Shown one piece after another: positions 13,501 through 27,000 of a DNA stretch of 64,000 bases (position 1 is its first letter; every line of letters begins with the position of its first letter). Location of the stretch: assembly GCF_024868665.1 (NCBI RefSeq), contig NC_079892.1:9622251-9686250 (forward strand). The letters are read 5' to 3'. A model generated the notes under the pieces. The model was not told the origin of the DNA, ran no database searches, and saw only the letters and a program-made list of their open reading frames with translations. The stretch comes from Triplophysa rosa (lineage: Eukaryota > Chordata > Actinopteri > Cypriniformes > Nemacheilidae). Position numbers and translations under genes: made by a program.

Positions 13501-16500
13501 TGTGCTGAGCTGCTCTCTGTCTGCATTGGAGAGATTAATAAGATACAGAGGCATTTGCAGCCCGTGTGTAATTAAAGCCGATACAAGGATTTAATCTCGG
13601 CAGAAGAATGGAAAACATTGTAAAACAGACTGTAGATTTAATCACGCAGGTTTGGGAATCACGGGCAACCTGCCTTCATGACAACAAGGCGCAGGTTATG
13701 AAGGAAGACTATGAGGTTATATGAGCGTATTTGATTTTGTTTGGGGTGGCGTGTCTACGATAAACAAGAGGTGTGATTATGAGCGTGTGGGAGGGAGGCG
13801 GCTGGAAGCTGATAACAAACACCAGTGTAGTGATGACAAATATTTTTTTTATGAGAAGTAATTTGCATCTATGTTAGAACCCGATAAATTTACAGTCACA
13901 CTGTTTTAAAACCTTTTAGTGAGCTACCTACTTAGGGACCATACAGTAGGCATGCTCCCAAACAAACAGAAAATAAGAACACCAACCAAAAGAATTGATG
14001 TTCCAGCATTGTATAAGTGAATGTTTTTGGTTTAATTACATATTCTAAGTTTAAGATGATACGTTTTTATTTATTGGGGCTGCAAAGCAATGGACTCTAT
14101 ACAAAGGGGGCCTTACAACAAAAAAGTTTGAGAACCACTGCACTCCACACTCCACCAGTACGTGTTTCAACAAGTATTTCTCTCTGTCAACACAAACTAT
14201 GAATGACAAACTAACACCTCTCCCCAACATTAAAGTTTCACCGAATAGCTTCATGAAGAAAAACAAGCCTGAGGTGCATTACATTGATATACCTGAGCTG
14301 TCAACGGCCAGTAAAAGTTAAAGATTGTTTATAGTAAAAGAGCTGACTCACAATCTCTGGTTAAAAAATATCTGTGTGACTGACCGTACCGTTCACTTCC
14401 TCATGAATAAAACATACCTTGCTTTTCATGGGGCTGAGTGAAACATTTAAAAACTACTCTCTCTCTCTTTCTTTCCTCACTAACCTGTTCTCTAGCATCT
14501 AGACAGCATTACTTGTGACCAGTGTTGGGCAAGTTACTCTGAAAAAGTAATCAATTACTAGTTACTAATTACATATTCAATAGTGTAATTAGATTACTAT
14601 ACAAATTACTCACTTCAAAAAGTATTTAGTTACTTATTACTAATTACTTTCTATATCAACCTTGATTAGTTAAGTGATTCAAGCATAGACATGAAAGGCT
14701 CTTTTAATTCATTCAAATAAATAATATAAAACTACATAAAGTACTCTTATTAACTGACCAAAGTATTTTTTGCATTCTTTTTTTGCATTTTTTGCATGGA
14801 AGTTTGGGTCAGTGGCTCACCCGCGACAACGAGATGCCACATCATGTGGAGTGCTGCCCGGATTTTAAAGTTAGACTTTGAATTTTGATGTCAATTCCAC
14901 TATTGCACACACAAATATTACACAAAGTGTTTAGTTTAATTACATCAGAAGTAATTGTAATTAAATTACAGATCCCTTAAAAGAGTAATCCCTTACTTTA
15001 CTTTTTCATGGGAAAAGTAATTAAAATACAGTAACTAATTACTTAGTAACTAGTTACACCCAACACTGCTTGTGACTAGGATCTGGCTTGAGATGAGAAA
15101 AAAGAAAAACCTGTAGACTTTCTCATCCTGTGCTTTCAGTGCACCAATTCAAGACCTTTTGTTTGATTTCAACACGCAATTCTCTGAAACATGTTTTTTT
15201 GGATAAGAATATTGAGTCGTTTCACCCGCTACTCCATTCATGTCTCTAATGTGTATGTTCCTTTTCACAAATTGACTCGAGCGTTTTTCTTATCAGGTTT
15301 CCTGTGAACAGCAGTTCTGCCCTTAGTCTTCCTCCCGGCAGCCCTTACCTCACATCTGAATGGAAATCTGTGCTGCTTATCCAGCTCCAACGACAACCTG
15401 TTCCTATGCTTTCCTTGAACTCTGATGGGGGAAACACTTAGGACTGAATCCTAACAAGCGACTAGACATTTGTAGGTCCATGCTGAACATAAAAATGAGA
15501 CTGGAGCAATCGACACAATCAATCACAAATAACAGCCAATCAAAACAAAGCTTTGACAGATTTTCTCAGTTCTGAAGGCTGCCAAACAATGAACACAAAC
15601 TTTAATTTTCAAGACTTTCATGATTATACCCCAGATTGCTGTTATGATTTTTGTTGGGTGACTTTGTTGAGGAAAGCGTCAGTATACATATTACACATTG
15701 CGTCTTTAGTTGTGTTTAGGTAAAGTGATCATTTTGTTTCATTCTGTGAACTACTAGCAATATATTTCCCAAAGTTCAAATAAAAAAGTTCTATTTGCAT
15801 ATATTTTCAGAAAATGAAAACTGGAGAACAGGTCAAAATGACAGAAAAGATGCTCTGTATTTTTCAGACCTCAAATGCTGCAAAGAAAACTAGTTCATAT
15901 TCACTTTTAAGCAATACAACAGTAATATTTGTAATATTCCAAGTATTTAGAAAAAGTTCAAAAATATTTTTGTGATAACCTTCAATTTTATCACAATTTT
16001 AATGCGTCTTGTCATGCTGTCAGTTTTTCATATTGCTGTTGGGTGACTTTATGTCACTCCTTAGGTTTGATTTTGTTCAATTCAACAGACACTGGACTGG
16101 AATGGACACAATACATCTAGAAATGTTGGTTAAATGAAAATTTGGAAAGGTCTCTTGAATTTTTCCGCGGCTGTATGTCAACCTGCTGCCAGTTTGAACA
16201 AAGTCTAAACATGCAGTGCAAGTTTCCATTAAAACTCAGCCATGGCAATGGAAAGGGACCTAATGTCAAACTGTGCAACCACTGTGCAAGACACAAAACC
16301 AATGCAGAAAGCTTCAAGAATGGAAAAAGAAAAACAAAAGGACCAAATGTGAACGACTGAGCAGTAATAATCCATAGAGGATCATGACACGGTGCAACCT
16401 TGTGAGTTGCAATGCATGATGGGAGGAACTCAGGAATAGGTTTACTTTTAGTACAGTATATGTAAATGGCCCTCCAAAAAAATCCAAATCAGGCCTGTGG

Positions 16501-19500
16501 TGTTTACAGTGAATTTTGTGACACTGAATGAAAAGAAGCTAACAAGGAAACGGTATGTGGCACGAGTCAGAAACAGAACTGTGTAGAGTTGTATTAGCCA
16601 TTCACAAAGAGAGGTTTTGAAGGAAAGAACAGCTGAACAAGAGAAAGTAATTCAAAACAGACCAGGAGAAGTGGGGAAAAACAGGAAAAAACTTTACTTA
16701 CAGCTCTGACACCCTTCAAAGTCGCCGCCTGCAGCTGCTCTGTTTGCAATGCTGTCAAACAATAATCCAATTGAGAACCTCTGGGTGGTAAACACCAGAG
16801 TTAAAATCAGTGTGTGAGAGAAAGTGGTAAAGCGATGGGGACAAGGGAACAAAAGAATATCAGATCATGACAACCTCAGGCTGACTGTGTATAAAATTAT
16901 TCTGGTCTGGCTAAAGGGCAATAAGCTTACAACAAAACCAACACGTCAGGACCTGAACTATTGTGTTTGGGCTTATTCTGCTTGTTTAAGAATGCCTCTA
17001 TTTCCTTAGACACTCAGATTTAAAAGTCAGACGCTGAGGGGCTACTTCAAACAATCCGAGACTTAAACTCGACTATAGAACCAAATCATTACATCAAACC
17101 CTTTGTGGTGCGAAAGTGCTGATATTTTGTATACTGTAACAGCACTGGGACGCTTCACTGTTTGTAAATTTCTGCTTGTCTGTGTTTTCTCTCAAAAACA
17201 AAAAAACTCAAATCTACATATTATGTCAATGTATGCATTTATTTGTTTGGTTAATACTAGAGATGCAACGATACTAAATTGCTCCACCGATATGATAACC
17301 AATTTTGCCGATACCAATTTTGAAGATTAAATAAAAATGTATTAATTTTTTGAATGTTAAACAACTATTAATATTGAACATCAAACTTCTGATGTTTCTT
17401 AACATTTTCTACATATAATCTTCAGTATTGAGCACAAATTCCTTTCATTTTCCTGTCCTCTTTTGATTGGCAGAATACATCGGCCCTGATAATCGGCTGT
17501 TTGCAGCCTATAGCCGATAGTGTGAAAAATTGCTTTTATTGACCGATACCGATTATTGGCTGATTCTCTAGTTAACATGCACATGTTATTAAATAATGTA
17601 CAGTCAGACAGTCATTGTTGCAAAATAAAGCTGCATTACAATTTACATCAGGGTCAGGTTTACTTTGCAATAATGACCATCTCACTACGCTGCTCATCAC
17701 TTAATATATAATATCTGTATTAAAAGTACTGTATAACTATGACTACAATAATTTTATGACAACATTCTTTTGACCAGACAGAGAGAAACCTCTACCCCTT
17801 GTGGTCTATAGGTTTTGTGGGCAGTGTTATAAAGGGATACTTCACCCAAAAATGACCTTCGAGTTGTTCCAAATCTGTATAAATTTCTTAATACTGATGA
17901 ACTCAGAGAAAGATATTTGGAAGAATGCTTATAACCAGACAGATTTTTCCCCCCATTGACTACCATAGTAGTAAAAAATACATGGTAGTCAAAAGTGCCC
18001 CAGAACTGTTTGCTGTCCTACATTCTTCAAAATATCTTCTTTTGTGTTCAACAGAACAAACAAAATGATAAAGTAATTCTTTCTATTACAGGTGAGTCAA
18101 GATCTGTTTGGTTATAAGTATTTCTCTGTGTTCATCAGAACAAAGAAATGTATACAGATTTGGAACAACTCGAAGGTGAATAAATGATGACAGAATTTTC
18201 ATTTTTGGGTGAAGTATCCCCTTTGATAACAATAAAAAAGCTCTGCCACATCACACAATCGACCATCTATAAAGTGGAGTTCATTTCTTCATAACTTACA
18301 GCTGACACTGCAGCCAGTCATTACAGCCAAAAGCCTGACTTCATTACCTAATCACAACACTGTAAATCTCTCAGCCTCTCAACGCTAATTTCCCGGCCCG
18401 TCTGCCCTTGTCGAGCACGGCTGAAATAATTTTCCTAAACAGGCTGAGAATATAAGCGAAGTGACCTGCAGGGAAGCCTAATACAGTTCTCATCGGGCAT
18501 GATTGGCTATTTTTCTTGCAACAAAAGATGGAGGTCAGGACATTTTATTACATTTACTGGCAGTGAGTTTGAAATTGGACAGTTTAGGCTGGCTGAGTCG
18601 AAATCAAGCGATGAAAGACCTGGAAGGCATTAAAGAGGGTAAAGCCTCAGATAAATACAGGCAGTGTGAACAGCAGGGACCGTTCTTCTTAAAAAAAGTG
18701 ATTTTCAGATGAAATGAAAAGGTTTAAATTAGTTTCAACCAAATCTTTTTCAAGACCACAGCGATTCCAAGTTTTAAATGGATGTGATTTCCACATCTAA
18801 TTTAAATTTAAATAACTGCTTCAGGAGTGAAATGAGAGAATTAAGCAAAAAAAGCCTGAATAATACAGTCGTCTTAACTTAAGCAAAACCTTACAACCAA
18901 GTGAACTGAAAGTTAAAGGTCAAATATTGAGTTACACACCCCAAGATAGAGTTCATTCTCCCCCTTTATCTATTTCGGGCTCCCAATTTCCCATGACCTT
19001 TCAGATAACGTTTTAATTCCACCATGGCTTTTTCACTGAAATGTTTTTCTAGTGTGTATTCTCCAGACTTACACCGTGTCTACAATGGAGGCGACCGGTG
19101 CGACGCGACACGACAAAAGACATTAGAAACGCATTAGAACCCATTATAATTTAAAATTTTGTCCACACCGGCTGTGTCGCGCCTGTCGTGTCCGGTGTAC
19201 TGTAGACACAGTGTTACGCCCCGTTCAGACCGCCAGCGACACGCAACGCGAGACTATGTCATTCATTTCGATGGAGAGCCGGTGACACGAGCAACAGTGA
19301 CCGTTGGCGACAGGAAGTGGGCGTGTCTAGTGACGCGACAAAGTTGAGATTTGCTCAACTTTATGCAAATGATGAGCGACTTTCGGGAGCGACTACCAAT
19401 AGGAGTAAAGCAGTGGAGCTCACGTCATCCATCTCTCGTCAGTTACTGCAGGGCTTGTTTATGAATGTTACTAGAGCAATCAAAGCTAGGAACGCCGCTG

Positions 19501-22500
19501 GCTGTCTGAATGCATCTTTAAATAGCTGTATAGCTGTCCACCATGTAAGCTATTGGGAGTAAAATAAACTTAAACGGACTGTATTTAAATATTTTCTAAA
19601 GAAAATGCGAGTGGTACTTGCCTATGCCAGAATGCAACATTTCCAAGTAATTGCTAGAGTTCAGTGTTTTTTTAGCATGTTGCTATGCAATAACAAAAGT
19701 TTTAAGGCACAGATACCTAACACCCCAAGACCCCACCACTAAGTGTCTGTGATGTTTTGATCCTTCCGGTCCTTTTTTCTATTGGAATCTAGGAGATGCT
19801 TCAATACAATTTCAATACAAGTGTATGATATTTTGATTTTTTTAAAGGGCAAAAGCAAAATCTCATTACCATTTCAATCCTCTACCTAAAATCTCGCCTT
19901 CCACTTTTGTTTCAGTAACCCTGATCTTTGTCCAGTAGCCCAACATCACCCCAACCTTAATCACGATTCTTATATTTGATTAGGGAAGGCTGATGTCGTA
20001 ATTTATCAAAACAGCTCCATGGCAACATATTGACAATACACAGGATGGTTGATGACAGGGAAGAACATGGCAGCTCTTCTTTTCGCACACAAAAGCTCTA
20101 TTATTATAACTGACGATGATTTGACAGGTCCTCAGAGAGCAATAATAGGAAGTGTGTTTTGAATCGCTGCCTTGCAGATCTTAGTGTCTGCACAGAGCAT
20201 CTTAACTTGCAAATAGCAAGTGCCGAACAGCTTTTTATCTGGCCTTATCTGGCACGAACAATAAGCAACATCTGCAAATTCAGTCTTTCAGCTGTTTTTA
20301 GGGAGACAGACTACTGGGAAATAATAAACAGGCTACAAGAAATGTGGTGGCAGCTTATATATAATAATAAATGAATAAGAAAGAAGCATAATTTTCCATA
20401 AATTCAAGCCTTGGGCCTACATTTTATAACTGAAGAAGTTAAATTGATTTACAAATATTGCAAATAAGATTTTCACGAATTCTAAGAAGTTGCAAACTTG
20501 TAAATTATTCTTAATGTTAATGTTGAACCCATATTTGACTGTTAATACAATTACATTTAGTCATTTATCAGACGCTTTTATCCAAAGCGACTTACAGATG
20601 AGGAAAACGATGGAAGCAATTGGAACAACATAAGGACAACAAAAAGCATAAGTGCAATAAAAAACTGGTCTCATATAGCCTACCACAGTATACAGAGCTA
20701 AGTTTTAATAAAACAGCAAGTGGATCAAAACTGATCAATGTTATAGCAACGTAGACAAAACAAAATGTTTACATCAGTGGAAAGTCGTCAAAGTGATTCA
20801 AATATATTTAGATAAAAGAGGTCCTCTCCCTATTAGGTTCCCTACCTACTGTCCCTACTTCCTATACTTTCATATCTAAATAAAAGCACAAATGCCAAAC
20901 TGATCACTAAAGAATAACATGCGCAATATTCCGACTTTACTTTTACTCAAAAAGCCAAAGCAAAAGAAAATAAATTCGCTTTAACATCGCCGTCAAAGAT
21001 GCTGACCTCTCGGGCCTCTAGTTTCTCTGGTTTTATCTATGCAAGAGCTCTACAATCTCTCCCACGTCCAGCGGATCCACTAAAAATATCTCTGTGGAGG
21101 AGAGGACATCTGCGGGGACTAATCCTCCGTCTTTAATTCACAGCACATTCTGTCATAATCAATGAGAGCTGTGATGGCAGGCAGCTCTTGTTTGACTGAC
21201 ACATTAATGAGAGTTATGACTGCACTGTGTAGATGACGGCTACTTTTTTGTATCGCTAGCGTCGTTTCATCATATTTGGCGGTTGGAGAGAATGCCATCC
21301 CTTGAGTGTTTTATTGAATTTCTCATAAACGGTTTAAGAGATCACAAAAACGTGACCCCCCTGTATCACTGTGACTTGTGCAACTCTCAATAATATAATC
21401 AGAAACCTTGAGAAAATAGTGTGCAGACTTTCCCAGTTTAAAATCCCAGTTTAAACAAAAAGGTCTGAACTCGGCAAATCTGACTGAAATTTCATTCAAT
21501 GTTGAAGTAAACACTACACAGCAAAATCGACAGTGTTAAAAAGGGTCAAATTAACTCTCACAGTGTTTATATAATCCACACTTTGAGAGTGTGGATTATA
21601 TATACACCATGAGTGTTAATTTGACCTTTTTTTCACACTGTAGATGTGATTGCTTATTGCAGTTGGGACTTACTGTGCTTTTGTTCACTGGGAGGCAGGA
21701 ATAACACCATCACTGCATATCTGATGTGCTACAGGACAAAACAAACGGTCTTATACTGCATATGAGAACAGAGGCTGTGTTAACTGAAAATGTATATCAT
21801 TAACCAAAGTAACAAAGCTTGGTAATCCCAAATGCAACATTCAGACTTTAGCAAGTCAATTCTCATTTTAAATACCTTTATGTAGTACTCTCTCGCTTTG
21901 AAAAACAGCTCAAAGCATAAGAACACCAATGTTTTCAAATTAAACTGTCGGATAATGATTATTTGGAGCAACCTTTCTGCTCATGTGTTTCCTTCCCAGA
22001 ACCTGAATTACAATAAAACAATTACACTGACATCTCTATAAAAGAGGCACAGACACGTCTGTCTGAAAATGCTGTCTGTGTGAAAATGTTGGTGTTCAGT
22101 GTACATTCTGTATCTTCTGCACCACCAGTCGGAATGATTATAAAAATGTACCTGGTGTAGCTAATCTCTCTGTCCCTAAACTCTCAGATGCAACAGGTTG
22201 CTTAGTAACCTGGTCTGTCCTCATAAAAATCTGCTGTACTCTCTGCGTAGATGTATTAGATGTTTTGAGATGACCCTCGGTCCGGCTCGGCAATAGGCAG
22301 AGGTTACGCTAATTGTCAGAACCAGTGCAGCATTCTGTTGCCTCAGTAAAGTTCACAAAGGCCTCTGGAGATCTGAGTTAAATAAAAACGAAATAGCTTA
22401 ATTTAAGTTCCGTGCACCTATAATGAAGTACAGACTATTAACACACTGAACAATAAAAAAGAAATGGTAAAAATTCTAAATTAAACACGTATAAGTGGTA

Positions 22501-24030
22501 AACATTCCACACCAACCAATAAGTAAGACTCCCCTAATGAGTGCATTAAAGTTTCAGGTGAGGGATTTTTCATGGGAACACAATGGAAGATTGGCCAAGT
22601 AAATTAAACCATTTCCCTTAAGAACACTTTTAATACATTTTAATACTGCTAAAACTGTGGAAAGAAGTGATTGTGGCACTTAAATGATGTGAAATGTTAA
22701 GATATCACAGCTGTAAAAGGAAGATGTCTGGAGTCTCACCCGTTTCGTAACTCTAACCCCACCTGTTCATGTTCTAATGCATATGAACTCTGCTCAATAC
22801 TGTTTAAAATGATAGAGGTCAGCTGTTTGAAGGTGTATCTGTACAACATAAAAAGGTTGGTATTTTTCAATGAGGTCTATGATTACTTTCAAAACAGTCA
22901 ATAAAGTCTTTGCACATAATAAACTCTTAATGCTGTTTTATACTCCTGCGTCCGACCCGGCATACAACACTGTTGAAAGCATAAATAAAAGTTCAAGCAT
23001 AGAAACAGTGATATATATGGTATGGTGTTAATGAATAGAGTTTAACAACTAGACACAGGCAAGCCACCATAAGTGTGCAAACTAGGGTTGGATGATGTTT
23101 GTCTACCAAATTGGCATCGGACGATGCCTACAGTGAAACATCGCAATGGACGATGACATCGGGGGGCGGGGCGAGGCGGGGGTTGAGGGTATATCAGTTT
23201 GCTAGATGGCCATCTGCCAAAACATTAAAAACAATTATATCAGGGCTCCAGACTGCGACCAAATCGCATTTTGCGACCAGTTTTCAAGTACTCGCACATG
23301 TACAACTTGCAAATTTGGAATTTCTTCCAGTTGTTATTTCATGTGGAAAGACGAGTAGATCTTGAGCCCACCAGTGTAGGCTGTGTGTGTGATTAGTCAA
23401 CTACACGAGTCACGCGGCACTGATGTTTCCTGCTGCCATTGCGGACGCGCACAGTTCAGGTCGTCATTGACAAGTTTACACACCCACAACGTGAGCGCAT
23501 TACTAGGATTCACTGTTTGCTTTCACTTTCTACGTCCGTCTCCTGCGCACACGTGGCAGCTTCCAAATCATACTCAACCGCGGATAAGCGCGAATGGATG
23601 AGCTCGACACAAATGCGCAGAATGTCATACTGTGGACTCCAATGTCAACATTTGTCTTGGGAATGTGCTGTACGTGTACGCGGACGACTGCTGTTAGCCA
23701 TCAGCGATGGACGATGTCATCGTTTATCGACCCAACCCTAGTGCAAACAGCATTTGAAATCTCAATTAACAATATTTAATTATATTAAAATAATATTTAA
23801 CAATATGATTTAACCACCGAATCCACCTATAGCAACTATTGGCACATTTAGCAACTTAGCTGACATATAGTACAAGTAAGAAATTTGGAAACATTTACTC
23901 ATTCTTTATTTAGATTTTTTCGACTTTTTTGAATAATAGTAAACTCGCCAAAACTATGAAGGACAACTGTAACTGTGGTCTCGTACCATAAAGCATCACT
24001 TGTGTGAGCTCTTTGAAAAAACATATGCAG

Positions 24031-24092
<62 letters not shown>

Positions 24093-27000
24093 GCACACAC
24101 ACGCACACGCACAAAGCTATTGATTTTATATGGCAGAACTGCAGCTGACAAAGCACTCTTGTAATCAGTTGCATAACTGTGTTTCATAAGCAGAAAAAAT
24201 ACATTTCTCGCTGTGTGAAATTTAAGTGACAACCATCGGCGAAATGTTAATTATTTTTAAATTAGTCTATAATTTATTAAACCGCATACATCCTGGATGT
24301 CAAAATAAGGAGTAAGAAAATGAATCAATAAGCAAGCAGTGCAGATGGTGGCTTTGGACACGAGAAGCAGCACAAGAGACAAACAGTTTATGAAGATGCA
24401 TTAAGTAATCGACTAGCCAGAAAATCTGGATTAATTGGTCACTATAAAACTGTTCTTGTAAGCAGATTTTGCCATATAATTGTACTTTTGTCTTCCAAGG
24501 AAAGAAACAACAGCATATGGAACAAATTTAAAGTTTGCAAATAACAAAAGAAGTCTTATTTTCAATACATTATTCTTTCAATGATTTCTCACTGCACAAA
24601 CCCAAGGCTTATGCTACAGTCTGTTTACAAACCCAAAACAAAAGCTTTGTCGATGACTAACCCTCATATTTTAGAATGATAATCAAAACCCATGCAGCTG
24701 GATGCATGTCACTAGTGGCGTACCGCATGCTAATTTTTTTTTTGTTTTTAAATCCGAAGTGTTGCTTTGATATGTGCGGGTTGGCCAGTGAATGACAATT
24801 TGGAACTTTGATCCGCAAAGCCCTAGTCCTCCACATCTGCATGAGACTATCAGAAGTCACTTCAAAGAGTTGCGTTCCATCCAGTCTAATTAAAAGACCC
24901 AAGAGTCAACTGATGTGATATGATGATCCTATTAGAATATGATAGGCATATCCAGAAAAAAAGAAAAGAATTTACCAGAGAGAGAGAGAGAGAGAGAGAG
25001 AGAAAGTGATGCAAGACGGACAGACACAAAGACTAAAAAGAAAGTTGTGAACAATACAAGACAAAAGAGGTGCAATACTGATGATGTTTGATGTCACATT
25101 AATGTGGTCTAAACCATTGGAACATCTGTTGTTCCTGTTCATTGGAAATTCTGCATGTCTTATCGTTATAAAAACATGAAAGACATGACTAAAGATTTTA
25201 TAAAAGTGGGTGTGTGGAAGAAAAACGTACGGCACAGGCCAGAAGAGCCCACTCAAAACTCACAGATCAGAAGCATTTCTTACATACAATAATTCAGTAT
25301 GCTAAAAGGTGGCAAAATGCCCTTGATATGTTTCTTCCTTTTGCCTCGTTTATTATAAAAATGTATTCCTGTGTTGGTTTGAGAATTCAAGCGTGTGAAT
25401 AGTGAATGAATAGCTTTTTACTTTCCAAACTGAAAACACTGTTCACATGTCATTCTTAATAAAAAAATCAACACCCAAGAGTGAACATTGCTAAAAGGGT
25501 TTGTTTTCATGAGAAGGTTTCTGCATATTGTTCAAAACTGTGAATGAATGAAAAACTGGGCCTGAAGCCTGTGCACATGTAGGCACATAACACGAGACCT
25601 AGTTACAGATCTATGTTATAAATCACTTGAAGACAATAATTACATAAAATGATGAAATGCAAAAGGTCAGTATATGGACCTCTGCTTTCATTAACATTTC
25701 AGCCACATCGTAATAGGCGCGCAAAGTCTATTTGAAGATGTGGTGATCAGAGAGTCTTACCTCATAATAACTGCGCACAGCGTTGCAGAAAGCCTCGTCT
25801 GCCACGATCTGAGTCTCTCCCTTCAGGAAAGCCTGGAAACGTTCTTTCACCACCTGCAACTGCTGCTTGTTCAGCTGGGAAAAGAAGAAAAGACGTAGAA
25901 TCAATCGCTGAAGGTTTATTAGTGCTATCATTTGAACAAACCCAAATGTCTGGCCAGCTCATTTACGTGTGCTATCCTGTTTATTCAGTGCCTTTTCTCA
26001 GTACTTAAAGTGGCGAACTAGTTACCTTCAAATGCCATTAAACAAACATTTTATTCAGGTACTCTCAGACGGCATGTCCACCTTCCATTCACCGAATGCC
26101 TGATGCATTTTGCAAACAAAAACGGGGTGGCTTAAATTGCCCGTTTCGTTCTAATTGGCTGGTTTTAGGTGTTTTTCCAGAAGTGATGGCACCTTTTTAT
26201 AAGTCCGCTGGGAAATGATTTTGTGCCCAAAAGATAATGGGTTCTCTTCAAACTGTTGATCGGTATTGACTGTGTTTACCTGGAGGTTAGAAATGACTGT
26301 AGAAGAAGGCTGATCACAGTATAATGCATTTAGCAGTCTTAGTTTCTGATAACTCCTTATTAATGCAACATAATTCAGAAGGGTGGGAACGAAGCACAAG
26401 AGAATTAATTGAGTGACTAAACCAATGAAAGGTTTATTCTAAAGAGAAACCAGCTTTGTGGCTAGCACTTAGCATGCGGGACCGGACAGTGTTGATCCGA
26501 ACCGAGGCTATGCTAATCACCGACACGGAGCAATACGCCTCACGGTTATTCCCAGAGACGGCCCTCAGCCATGGTTCCAACTCCTTATCCTCCAACCATT
26601 TGCACGAAAACTTGCATTTCCCCATTAGTCAACGATGTTGTTTAACAACCGGGTGTAAATGGACCTCCCACTATTCGCCTACGTAATTATTAAATTCAGG
26701 CAAACTTTAGCATATGACCTCTTTGGACAAATATGACAAGATGATACACAATTTAATACCTAGGAAAATTGCATTTAAGACTTTTAATACTTTTTAAGGG
26801 CCTTAATTTTTCCTAAATTGATATTGATTTATCAACTTTTAATACTTTTTAAGATCCCGCGGACACCCTGATTATAACCAAACACAGACTGGAAGTTATC
26901 TTCATGCCATGCGTGTGCATCCGATGAAACCGTCTATAGTTCTGCGGCCTTGTCGATCATTCTAATCTCACTTGAAGATTTTCTCTCCTGTACACCTTGT

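Larger units (their letters stand above)
10596..25760 (-). other. cadps2 intron 2
   Basis: 15.2 kb without credible coding. The elements listed separately occupy roughly a fifth. Between them (for example 10.6-12.1, 15.1-17.2, 18.3-19.0, 21.7-23.0 and 24.2-25.7 kb) I see only AT-rich, non-repetitive sequence. Confidence 0.85.

Noticed and set aside
16142..16360. 72-aa ORF with several Cys and His
   Set aside because: Cys/His spacing matches no zinc-finger pattern, no splice context or homologue recognised, AT-rich intron background.
23910..24232. Minus-strand ORFs with long Val-Cys runs
   Set aside because: Translation of the (CA)n microsatellite.
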